Below, in pieces: positions 20,044 through 30,930 of a stretch of 64,000 nucleotides of DNA; within the stretch, counting starts at the first letter, position 1, and each line of letters starts with the position of its first letter. The stretch is taken from positions 16,274,001 through 16,338,000 of the forward strand of contig BSWB01000008.1 in NCBI GenBank assembly GCA_033239125.1. The letters are read 5' to 3'. Source of the stretch: Fagopyrum homotropicum. Lineage: Eukaryota > Streptophyta > Magnoliopsida > Caryophyllales > Polygonaceae. The notes under the pieces were generated by a model. It saw only the letters and a list, made by a program, of their open reading frames with translations. It searched no databases and was not told where the DNA came from. Position numbers and translations under genes: made by a program.

Positions 20044-22560
20044 GCTACCAATAAAGACAAGTATCTTTGCCCCGTAGTGGATGACTTGCTAGACCCGTTG
20101 CATGTGGCTGCAACATTCGATATGACGGTCTTGAAGTCGAGATGTCACCAATTAGGGTGAAGAACGAATGGACCTATGAAAGACGGTATTTCAGGCCGGT
20201 ATGGTTACTATAAGTTGTAGTGAAGCCCTTTGGACTCATGAGTGCGGTTGGTGAGTTGGAGTTCATATAGATGAGTATTCATTATTTTCCGGAATTGGGT
20301 TGTAGTGGTTGCGTACGAATTGTGGTTTCCAGGTGGTTCCGGTATGGACCCTAACCTAATACTATTAATGACATGTTTTGAGGTGTGAGATATACGAATG
20401 ATTCTTCATGTTCTGATATTGGAGACGTCTTATCGTATTCTCATGGTTGAGAGGGGCAAGCGTGAGATGAGAAGACAGTAATACGGGATATGTAGGGTAA
20501 GAATTGTGAACAGAGTTATCTAAGTGAGAGTTAGGACGTTCGAAGGGACTTCCTAAGACACGTAGTGGCAATGAAAGAGATCAAGTTGATCCAATAGAGA
20601 CCAAGACGGTATCTTAGGAACTACCTCCAAGAAATATTGGGAGGTACGCATCTACAAGTTGGACTATAACCGTTGGGTTACTGATTGGTTTTCAGGAAGT
20701 CTATTTGAGTGTGTGGTCCGAGCCGTGTCCATGGAACTTTAAAAAAACTGAAAGAGGTGAGTGACCTCTATTCCGTTTATTTTGCACAAACAAAGAGTCA
20801 TGTGAACTTGGTGACAAATATTGATACATCCAAGTGGGGCTTGGGATGCGTATGAAGTAACAAGAGAGAGATTTTGCGTATGTGTAGACAATGATGGGCA
20901 TATGAGAGGAATGAGCGATGAAGGGTCGAGAGTTATCGGCTTTAAGGTACGCGCTTAAGGTGATGTCGGTATTGTTATGGAGTGGCATGTCAACCTTGTA
21001 CAAACAATAAGAGTATGATATATGTATATATTCACTCAGAAAGAGTCGACTACATGCTAGAGGGGATGACTAGAGTTGATTAAAGACTTTGGTCAGATGG
21101 TGTTGTATCATACATGGAAGGTAAATGTGGTCACCGACACCCTTAGTATGTGGATGCCTCGAGAGGAGGCGATAGCTCGACTGACGGTCCAACTTTAATT
21201 GCAGAGGGATTTAGTAAGGATTGGAGATAGATATCCGGTTTCCGGATACAGAAAGACCCTTGCTCGATTTGGGGAAGGCTACCTGATACGTCGGAAGAGA
21301 TACAATAGAACGATAAATACGTCCGTTTATGATGAGAATCCGGGATAGAATGTCCCGAGGGGAGGCTACCTTATGTGTTTACGGGTGGTTGAGAAGCCAG
21401 GAGTGCGTGGGTGTACCGTTAGTGAAAAAGTAAGATGTACCGGGACGTAATATGTTGGTGTTGGTGAGGCGGGCTTAAGCCCAATGTGGCTAAGTGCATA
21501 ACCAGTATACGACCTGTCATCAGGTCAAGCTGGAGCACCATAAGACAGGAGGAGGGCCTCAACCACTTCCAGTTGCGCAGTGGGGGTGAGAGGATACCTC
21601 CATAAATGTTATTACCAGTTTTAGACCAAGTAACAAGGATGACGTGATTGGGTCATAGTGGATCGACCGACAAAGACAACACGTTTTATGCCGTAGGGGA
21701 AACAAGGCCGATGAGTCGGCTAGTTGTGGGATCTACTAAGTTGATAGTGAGATTACTTGGGGATACCGAGTATCATCATCTCGGATCAAGGCGGCGTTTC
21801 ACCTCGGGAGTTTGGCGGTGCGATCATGCCGCTTTGGGGTACCTGTTGCAGTTCTTGAAAGTTTTTCCTCCTCGGAGAGTTGGTCAATTGGAGAGGACTT
21901 TTGTGACCTTGGATGCTGTACAGTGAGCATGTGTCCTAGGTTGGGAAACAAGTGTGATCCGAACATTCCTCTTGATTTGAGTTTTGTACTTTGATGGTTG
22001 ATCGCGTTGATTGTGATGGCCCATCATTAGGCATTTTATAGAAGGATGTGCCATACACTGTTGTGTTGGCATTAGAGTAGTACATGTGGGGATAGTCCTG
22101 AGCAGATAAGGGACGAACTCGCTCTAATGGCGGTAGTCCAAGAGCGGATGCTAACCGAGTTGAGTCGCTAGAAGGTGTATATAGATGAGAGGCGAAAACC
22201 TTTAGAGTTCAGATATGGAGTAGGTCTGGTTAAGAGTATCACGTACGCGAGGCGTCCTACGTTTTGGACATTAAAAGAGAACTCGAGTTTCCGATATATT
22301 GGACCTTTTTGAGATCTTAGCGCGAGTTGGGAAGTTGTTTACCTGTTGGCGTGACCACCGAGAGTAGAAGATGTTCACCAGGGGTTTCATGTGTTTCAGT
22401 CGAGGGAGTACACGCATGGCTTGAGGTACGTTGTCAGTCTGATGATCTAGCGGCATAGACGAGGAGCCATTGAGGCTAACTGAGAAACGGAGGATGGTAT
22501 CTTTGGTTGAGTTTCACACTGAGCTAGTGGCATCGATAGAATAGACGGGTTAGACCTTAT
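20044..22560 (+). pseudogene. RT to integrase remnant of E, downstream of the insertion
   Basis: At 20044 the sequence continues the reverse-transcriptase region broken at 12839. It reads as a mutated NKYPLPRIDDLLDQL-type segment, followed near 20200-20250 by the DNA equivalent of MPFGLTNA. From about 22040 it aligns with the integrase end of element G: ACACTGTTGTGTTGG, CCAAGAGCGGATG and GAGGCG...CCT..AGAGTT are shared with 56290-56470. Frames are closed everywhere; it is a relic. Confidence 0.55.
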
Positions 22561-22801
22561 GTGAATGTTTGATGCTATGTGTAGTGCGGGGATGATATGT
22601 ACGATTTGTTAGATCTTGATGTGGTACGTTATATGTGTTCCTGCGAGTTTATGTCTAATTCCTTGTGAGACCTTGTTACGGTTATATGAGTATGCTTTGT
22701 TTGTCAAGTCGAGAGTTGGTATGGGGATAGTTCTTGAGTTGTTACGAGGCGGTTATGTCCGAGCGTCTAACGTTTAGCAAGTTTCGGGACGAAACTTATT
22801 T

Positions 22802-22812
22802 TTAGGGGGATC
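22802..22812 (+). other. Polypurine tract of E
   Basis: TTAGGGGGATC precedes the LTR start TGTAATGTCC by three bases. It follows the conserved AAGTTTCGGGACGAAACTTA block that precedes every Tekay-like 3' LTR in this window (also 48738, 48896 and 57044). Confidence 0.7.
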
Positions 22813-23178
22813 TGATGTAATGTCCGGAAATTTTAATTCCGGTTAGCGAGTGGTTTAGTGGTCTTGCCGCAGGCGCGACTCAATTATTCTGCAGGCACGG
22901 CGTACTGAGTGGACGATTTTTTATTTATTCCGTCTTCTATCCGACCCCTCATTCTCTATGTGATCCTTGGCTACTTGACCTTTCGTTATTCCCAAAAGGA
23001 GCAACCCCCTTCCACCCTCTCATCCCTTTCTCTTTCACGTGTCTCTCTTTCCTCTCTTCCTTCATTTTCTCTCTTCCTCCATCTTTGCCTTGGAAGAGCT
23101 CTTAATGATTCTTTCTCCATGTCTGAGTTTTGCATCTCTATGGTAAGTAGTGGACTGTAGATCCGGATTGTAGGGTAA

Positions 23179-23256
23179 GCTTCTTCTTCTTCTTCTTCTT
23201 CTTCTTCTTCTTCTTCTTCTTCTTCTTCTTCTTCTTCTTCTTCTTCTTCTTCTTCC
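23179..23256 (+). repeat. (CTT)n microsatellite, about 26 units
   Basis: An uninterrupted CTT/TTC run of about 78 bp within the E LTR. The minus strand would read as polyarginine, which explains a spurious 143-codon frame there. Confidence 0.9.
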
Positions 23257-24476
23257 TTCTTTGATCCCTAATGGTGGAAGCCATGGATTCTCAAGCTTCT
23301 TCCTCTCTTGTGGTTGCATGTGTATGAATCGAGTCGGGACAATGATTGATAAGGATGATCGAGTGATGGACATCAATAGTGGAGCAAGCAAGCAAGGAGA
23401 CACCCCGCACATCGAAGAGAAGCCCGACGGATCGCCCTTCTGGAGTTCGACCGCACCCGCGGATGGATAGCGCCTCAGGGGCGCTCTCTGCACCAGTGCC
23501 GCAGGGGTGGCCTGCTCGAGCCATAGGGGCGATCACTGGGCCGTAGGCGCGGCTCCTGCACAGTCGCAACCCCGATGCAGCCTTCTGCTCTTCTCCATAG
23601 CCACATTTCCTTGTTCCGCGACCGCGTCCTTGCCTAGTGAGTACCCTTCCTTGATCTTGTGTTCGTCTCTTACCCTAGTGGGGCTATATGATAGAAGCAT
23701 GCTAGGTTGGATCTAGCATAACCTTGTGGAGTGCCAAATAATGGGTTGAAACCTTAGGTGAGTGTTTGAGGTTGTTGATGCTCTAAGGCTTGATGTGTGT
23801 TGATCGCGAGTTGGTTATTATGTTGTGAGTGTATGAGTGTTTCGGTGAGGTTTGTGAGGCTTGAGGTTGTGAGTATATGTTTGTTGAGGTTGTGGAATAG
23901 GATGTGAGTATTCTAGCATAGCGTTGCTATTGTTGAGATCATCGAGACTAGGCATGTTTATCCTAGCTTATGTTGTTATGGTTTATGATCTTGTAAGATC
24001 ATCGAGTCTAGAAGTCTAAGGACTTCTAGCTTATGAGAGTGATGTTGATTACGTGTCTGTTTTGAGCAGGCATTGAATATCTTCCTACGGGAAGCGAGAG
24101 CGGTATTGTCGGTTTAGCTTTGAGACGAGGTAAGTCCCCGGACTTACTTAGCTAGCTTCCTTGTATTAGCATCCCTTGCGTGATGGTTGTGTGTGTTTAG
24201 TTATGTTTATAACAACGAAACCGGAACTAGGACAACCTTTATATATTGTAATTTGACCCAAGTGTATGATAACGGGCCGTGACATCATTGCCTAGCTCTT
24301 GCGAGAGCTAGGAGGTTCTCTGCGACTAGCCCAGACAGGTAGACGGTTGGATGCATCAGAACCATTCCTTGTTGGTAAGTAGGGACAGAGGCGAGTTTCG
24401 GGGATTCTCCTGGCACAAATCTAAGTTGAATTAGTAATGGAATGACGTAAGGGAAAAGATAATAAACAGCTTGTGT

Positions 24477-24665
24477 GATATCATATTATGTGATTTCATT
24501 ATTACGTATGTGTCGTTTCCTTCTTTCTAATGCTTTGAATGTTAGCTAACGGTTTTGATATCATATTATGTGATTTCATTATTACGTATGTGATATCATA
24601 TTATGTGATTTCATTATTACGTATGTGTTGTTTCCTTCTTTCTAATGCTTTGAATGTTAGCTAAC
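24477..24665 (+). repeat. Tandem duplication in the E LTR
   Basis: A block starting TGATATCATATTATGTG occurs at 24477, 24556 and 24591. The first and third copies continue through TTCCTTCTTTCTAATGC to GTTAGCTAACGGTTT, so one 79-bp unit and one 35-bp partial unit were duplicated in tandem. Confidence 0.8.
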
Positions 24666-25017
24666 GGTTTTGTACCGCTTTGTAGATGCCTTGCAGGTTA
24701 GGGACACCTCCGAGTGACTCGAAGGAGTGGGCATCCGGGATTCCGTACATTTAGGACGGGGATGAGGGTTTTGTAGTACGTTTCGTTGTCGGTTGTACCG
24801 TAGTTGTTGTTTGGATGTTGTTTGGAGGACTCGGCTGGAGTTTCCACATTGTATTGTATTTCAGTTTGAGTCACATTGCATTCAAATGATTTGGTTTTGC
24901 CTTTTATTTGTGCCTTGTTGGAAAGGTCCAGTGAAATTGTTGTCAGGTTAAGGGTCGGGACCCATTATGAGGTCTCCGCCTATAGCATCCCAAGTCCCAT
25001 AGATTTGGGGTGTTACA

Positions 25018-25591
25018 AATGTTAATACACATTCTTTGTAATTGTTTGTGTAAATTATGATTTCAAAACTGCTTGTGTAACTAGTTTGACTAAATGATAA
25101 GTGTAATTACTATGGAGATAATTATTAAATTTCAGTCGTAACTACCCAATAATTGTAAGGTTTAAAAGTTTGGATCATTAATAAAAATAAAAATATGGAC
25201 GTTCAATTTCCTTAGATCCACCAATTTTGTCCTACTTCCCTTCTTCATTCAACGCGATTCTTCATCTTTCTTTGCCCATTTATCCTTCTTCACTCGTTGC
25301 AATTCCCGTTTGATTTCAACTTCAATTTTGAACTCTCATCAAATCAAAGCAAGAAAAGAAACGTATGATAAAAATTGAAGCTTGATAGTAAGAGCGTGTT
25401 CACAATGTTTGGGTAGAACAGGAAGAGATGGGTTGATATGAAATGTTGATTTAAAGCGTCATGTTTCAGGCCAATTCTCCATCTTTGTTGAGAATTTAGT
25501 ATTTAATTAACTTAATTAATTAAAAAATAGATTAATAGGTGGGGCCTTGTTTGTATCTTGAATGAAAAAAGCAAGGTTTCTAAACGTCCTA
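25018..25591. other. Spacer between E and the outer MULE
   Basis: Unique-looking AT-rich sequence. No coding frame, LTR end or terminal repeat is recognised. Confidence 0.4.
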
Positions 25592-25815
25592 GCAAAAATC
25601 TCTATTAGTAACCATAACTACGCTTTTCATATGCGTAGTTTCAGTTTTCACTTCCAGATTTCGGATACGCGTTTGGCGTGCGTAATGTGAGCCGTGGTGA
25701 AGCCTGTAGGATCTGATAAACTACGTTTCTAGTAGGAGTTTTTTATATAGAAAAACTTCAACTATGCTTCTAGGAAGCGTAGTTGGATAGCTATAACTTT
25801 TGCTTCAGGATACGG
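25592..25815 (+). repeat. Left terminal/subterminal region of the outer MULE
   Basis: It contains AACTACGCTTTTCATATGCGTAG near 25610 and AACTATGCTTCT...AGCGTAGTTGG near 25760, the same type of inverted motif as on the right side (41280-41540). Confidence 0.6.
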
Positions 25816-27984
25816 ACACGTAGTATTGTCATCCTCAACATCTAGTTCGCCCAATTCTTCTTCCTCGACACCACGGCTCCGATTCAACATCGATACCAAG
25901 ACGCTAATTCTTTCGTTCTTCCTTGACGCCGGTTACATTAACAAGTTACACTTCTTTTTCTCCTTCATCCGATTTAGTCTTCCTTCTTCGATTTAGAGGG
26001 TTCCGGCTTAGATGCCTGGTTGCCGATTATTTCGTTCTTGAGAACGATTGTTATAGGCTCCCGTCACGGGGAGGCTGAACCCTAATTTTATCTTGCGAAT
26101 GGAGCTTTGTGGTTCTGTTTTGAATACAATGGATCTGTTTCAAATGGAGCTTTGACGGAAATCTATCATATCCATGGAGCTTTGGAGTTCATGCATTTCG
26201 ACTACAGTGGATCTGTTTCAAAACCCTAATTTCAGTTTTGTTTTGTTTTTGATGTTGTAGATTCAACCCGATTTAGCCTTTTGATTACATTTCTGATTAA
26301 GTTTCGGAGAGGTTCAATTTCGGCCATGGCTGAAGATGGAAAACGCCGAGAGGTATGCATTTTGTGTGTGTATTCTTCGCCAATTGTGTTGATTATTTCC
26401 AATTATTGAATGAAATTGTGCATTTTTTGGGCATTTTGTGTTTTGATTATTGCTTGTGTAATGTCGGAATTTTGTCTTCCTATGTTTGTGTTTGATGATT
26501 AGATATTGTTACTCCCGATAAGTTGCACATCAAGTGGTCATTTTGTAGATGATTAAATATGTTCTTGATTGATGATTAAATATGTTAATTTTGTATATGA
26601 ATTTGTGCAATTGTGTTCATTTTGTTGGTGTTTTCTTGGTAATATTCGCTTCGAATGTGAATATGTGTTCAAATGTTGATATTGTATATTTATTTTGAAA
26701 TAAACATGTCTGTACGTAAATGTTGATATCATATGCTTATTTGTTGAATATATGTATTTTAGGTTGATAGAAATATTTCGAGTAGACTTGTAACTGCGTC
26801 AGGGCGTGATAGAGCAAATCGTCTTCACTCTGTTGTTGAGCCTAGTGCTGATGAGCCTTGGTTCCTTATTACCGAGATGGTTGATGAGCCACGAGAGCAT
26901 GGCGTGGTCCTCACAAATCTAGTTGTCTGAGAGGAGGAGATTTTGGAGGAGGACATTAGGGTTGAAGAGGAGGTCCTCAATGATTCAGTGGTACGAGAGG
27001 AGGAGGTTATGGTGAGGACTATAGGGTTGAGGAGGTCCTAGAGGACATAGATATTTTAGAGGAAGAGGAGGTTGAGGTCCTAGGTGATAGGGACGTTTTA
27101 GTGGAGGAGATACAAGATGAGAAGGTTGAGGACCCAATTGAAGAGGTCCGAGTCCCGTAGGAGGAGACCGAGCATCTGACCCTTTGATTGTTGACACTAT
27201 AAAGCATTAAAACACACACGTGGCCAGTGAGATATGGAAGGATATTGAGAGGGGAGTTTTGCGTGCTCATCGATATCTCCTGATAGTTGCTCAGTGGACC
27301 GAGGTTGTTAGACTACATGTAGATGAGCTAAGGACTTGGTTATGGTTTCCACGTTATAGTGGACTCGTCGGCTTGCATGAGTCAACTTTAAGAGTGCCGA
27401 CGGTAATTGATATTTTTATTTGTGGAGTGTTGGTATCAGGAGACCAACAACATTCACTTTCCTTGGGGTGAGATAACGCTTCACAGTGTCATGAAGATTT
27501 TAGGATTACAAATAGATGGATATATGATCATTGGTACCTCGAACCGTGACACTTTGATAGCTATGTTTGAGGGTATGTTGGATATGACTAGAGATGATGT
27601 TAGGAAACAAATCAAGTAGGGAGGGATCTAGCTTAACTTGTTAGATGAGAGAATTATACGCACGATACGTGATGGCCTATTTCCATAGCATGCCGCTAGT
27701 GGATATCTACTTATATTAATAGCTTCGACATTATTTTTGGAGAAGTCTACAAACCGGGTGAAACATCAATTGTTAGATGTCGTGTAAGATCACGAGAGGA
27801 CCAATACGTTATCTTGGGATTTGGCTATGTTAATTGATATTTATAGGAAATTAGGTAAGGCCTCTCGTTCCGGTTGTTCATAACTAAATGGATGCATTGT
27901 CCTTCTCCAAGTATATTTAGCATTTTCTTTGTTTTTTATATTTTAAAGTGGAATATCTTATTTTTATTTCATTACATCTTATTG

Positions 27985-28035
27985 CGAGATTGCTATTCGT
28001 ACCCACCATTTCATGCTAAATATACCCATATCACG
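27985..28035 (+). repeat. Left terminal inverted repeat of the inner MULE
   Basis: CGAGATTGCTATTCGTACCC... pairs with the complement of the right end (GGTTCGTGCTATTCGTACCC...). Similarity continues through CATGCTA and CTACGC-type motifs for about 50 bp with mismatches. Confidence 0.8.
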
Positions 28036-28080
28036 CCTACGCGTTGCGTAGATGTAAAAAATGGATCATTTTCTGAGGCG

Positions 28081-28179
28081 AAAGTCACTACGCCTACGTA
28101 ACGCGTAGACGTAGTGACTTTCTCAATTCAAAATTCAGAAAGTCACTACGTCTACGCGTTACGTAGGCGTAGTGACTTT
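28081..28179. repeat. Subterminal perfect hairpin, 43-bp arms
   Basis: Arms 28081-28123 and 28137-28179 are exact reverse complements around a 13-bp loop. Each arm carries ACTACGCCTACGTAACGCGTAG-like motifs (here split over two units), and another copy of the motif follows at about 28195-28225. Possible transposase-binding region. Confidence 0.85.
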
Positions 28180-28639
28180 TTGCCGTTTGGAAAGTAACTA
28201 CGCCTACGCGTTGCGTAGGCGTAGGTATTTTCGGCTCCATATCGCGAAGCCGGAAGGTCGTCTTCCTCATTACGCTTTCCTCTACCTTTCTTCTCTACCA
28301 GCGATGACGAAGGCGACTTGAAGGATGACGGCAACTTGAAGGACGAGATTGCTATCCGACGACGTTTACACACATCACCACCAGCAGGCAGCCATGGTCC
28401 GAACCCGAGGAAGAGACGGAGGTGTAGTCTGGGGTAGCCACTCCGACAACGGCGGGGTGACTCCTCTGGCAGTTTTTCCGGCGAGGGTCGCGGACGAGTT
28501 GTTTTCGATGCCGATGTTGGGCGAGGACGGGGCGCACGTGGAGGGCGCTTAGGGGGAGTAGTAGTCCGAGGTAGCGCGACATCTCGCGTTTCTAGCGAGG
28601 TTGGGGTACGTTTTATTTAATATATTTTATTTTTATTAC

Positions 28640-30930
28640 ATTTGTCTTTATATACGTTAATTAGAGAATAATAATCGATAATTAGTGTAGGATTAGTTGT
28701 TAATTAGTGATTAAGTATAGAATTAGTGAATGAATTAATGAATTAGTCGTTAATTAGCGATTTAGTGGATTATTAGTTAAAATTAGTCGATAATTAGTTA
28801 AATTAGTGGACAATTAGTTACCGATTAGTTTATTATTAGTTAATTACTCGATAATTAGTTGTTAATTATTGAAATTAGTTGTTATTTATGTAATTAGTAG
28901 ACAATTAGTTACCAATTAGTGAAATAGTCGATAATTAGTTTAATAAAATTGAAATTAGTCAATAATTAGTTAAATTAGTGGACAATTAGTTACCGATTAG
29001 TCGATTACTAATTTAATTACTCGATAATTAGTTTTTAATTATTGAAATTAGTTGTAAATTCCGTAATTAGTAGACAATTAATGGATTTAGTTCAGGTACG
29101 GTTCAATTAATGTGGTACGGTCGTACGGCCGCCCGTACGGCCGACACGTGTCCCGAAAAAAAAAAATTTTGTTTTAAATTTTTTTTTCTTTTTACTTTTT
29201 TGAATCGAATTTTTTTTTCCATAATCGAAAGAAAATTTGTTTGAACTACCATGTTATAATTTATGCACTATTCTCCTATAAACTTTGAACTATTCTCATA
29301 TAATCCATGAACTATTACTTTTTAATATATTTTATCAAATTATTCATAAATTAATCGTTTATATGTTATGAACTATTCAATTGTAATTCATGAACTATCA
29401 TTTTACAAGTTATGAACTATCCTTTATAAATTTCGCACTTTGAACTATTCTATTATAATTCATGAACTATTCTATTATAATTCATGAACTATCCATAATA
29501 AGTTTTGAACTATTACTTTTACTTCTTTATAAATTTTGCACTATGAACTATTCTATTATAATTCATGAACTATCCTGTTAGAAGTTATGAACTATTTCTT
29601 AATATGTTTTGAACTATTATTTTCATTTCTTTATAAATTTTGCACTATGAACTATTCTATTATAATTCATGAACTATCCTTTTATAAGTTATGAACTATT
29701 CCATAATAAGTTTTGAACTATTACTTTTAATCGTTTAAAAAAAAAAATTTTTTTCCAGGACACGTGTCGGCCGTACGGTCGGCCGCACGGCCGTACTGGA
29801 ATAATGTGCCACCGACAATTAGTTACCGATTAGTGAAATAGTCAATAATTAGTTTAATAAATATTGAAATTAATTTTTAATTAGGTAATTAGTAGATAAT
29901 TAGTTACCGATTAGTCGATTAATAGTTAATTAGTCGATAATTAGTTTAATAAAAATTAATATTAGTCGATAATTAGTTAATTAGTGGACAATTGGTTACC
30001 GATTAGTCGATTAATAGTTAATTAGTCGATAATTAGTTTAATAAAAACTGAAATTAGTCGATAATTAGTTAATTAGTGGACAATTAGTTACCGATTAGTC
30101 GATTAATAGTTAATTAGTCGATAATTAGTTTAATAAAAATTGAAATTAGTCGATAATTAGTTAATTAGTGGACAATTAGTTACCGATTAGTCGATTACTA
30201 GTTAATTACTCGATAATTACTCGATAATTAGTTTTTAATTATTGAAATTAGATGTAAATTCCATAATTAGTAGACAATTAGTTACCGATTAGTGAAATAG
30301 TCGATAATTAGTTTAATAAATATTTAAATTAATTGTTAATTAGGTAATTAGTAGATAATTAGTTACCTATTAGTCAATTAATAGTAAATTAGTCGATAAT
30401 TAGTTTAATAAAAATTGAAATTAGTCGATAATTAGTTAATTAGTGGACAATTAGTTACCGATTAGTCTATTAATAGTTAATTAGTCGATAATTAGTTTAA
30501 TAAAAATTGAAATTAGTCGATAATTAGTTAATTAGTGGACAATTAGTTACCGATTAGTCAATTACTAATTAATTACTCGATAATTAGTTGTTAATTATTG
30601 TAATTAGTTGTTAATTCTGTAATTAGTAGATAATTAGTTACTGATTAGTGAAATAGTCGATAATTAGCTTCCGATTAGTCGATTAATAAGTCGTTTTAGT
30701 CGATAATTAGTTTAATAAATGTTGAAATTAATTGTTAATTAGGTAATTAATAGATAATTAGTTACCGATTAGTCGATTAATAGTTAATTAGTCGATAATT
30801 AGTTTAGTAAAAATTGAAATTAGTCGATAATTAGTTAATTAGTGGACAATTAGTTACTGAATAGTCGAATAATAGTTAATTAGTTGATAATTACTCGATA
30901 ATTAGTTATTAATTATCGAAATTAATTGTT
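28640..30930 (+). repeat. Intronic AATTAG minisatellite
   Basis: The first PMD intron of the inner MULE is filled with variants of AATTAGTCGATAATTAG, TTAGTGGACAATTAGTTACC and GATTAGTCGATTAATAG. These are organised in places into a longer unit of about 90 bp (clear at about 29950-30190 and 30410-30560). It is interrupted by the MITE-like insert 29081-29813. Irregular unit order and lack of fixed-size spacers exclude a CRISPR-like array. Confidence 0.85.
29081..29813. mobile_element. MITE-like insert with GC-rich inverted ends
   Basis: A GGTCGTACGGCCG...CCGACACGTGTCC block at 29119-29155 is mirrored by GGACACGTGTCGG...CGGCCGTAC at 29758-29796, about 40 bp with few mismatches. The centre is AT-rich with repeated ATGAACTATTCTATTATAA-type units. 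The surrounding minisatellite reads GACAATTA on both sides (29073-29080, 29814-29821), a possible 8-bp duplication as in hAT elements. That octamer is also part of the minisatellite unit, so the duplication is not certain. The outermost ~30 bp are asymmetric. Confidence 0.55.

Larger units (their letters stand above)
11885..25017 (+). mobile_element. Element E: 5'-truncated, decayed Tekay-like retrotransposon split by H1
   Basis: Remnants of a pol region lie on both sides of the Athila-like insertion 12840-20043. They are followed by a polypurine tract (22802-22812) and a 3' LTR (22816-25017). No 5' LTR is present. Coding similarity is only visible as broken motifs, and the density of changes indicates long inactivity. 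The left limit is arbitrary within the AT-rich region. Confidence 0.65.
22816..25017 (+). repeat. 3' LTR of E (2202 bp)
   Basis: It starts TGTAATGTCCGG and ends GGGGTGTTACA. It contains the GTAAGTCC...GGACTTACTTAGC hairpin (24127-24152), a GC-rich motif cluster (23450-23570), a long trinucleotide run and a tandem duplication described separately. Confidence 0.8.

Noticed and set aside
23062..23493. Minus-strand 143-codon frame with a polyarginine tract
   Set aside because: It is the antisense translation of the CTT microsatellite inside an LTR; no domain and no conservation.
28640..30930. CRISPR-like array
   Set aside because: Units are irregular, without unique spacers of fixed size, and lie in an intron of a plant transposon; it is a minisatellite.
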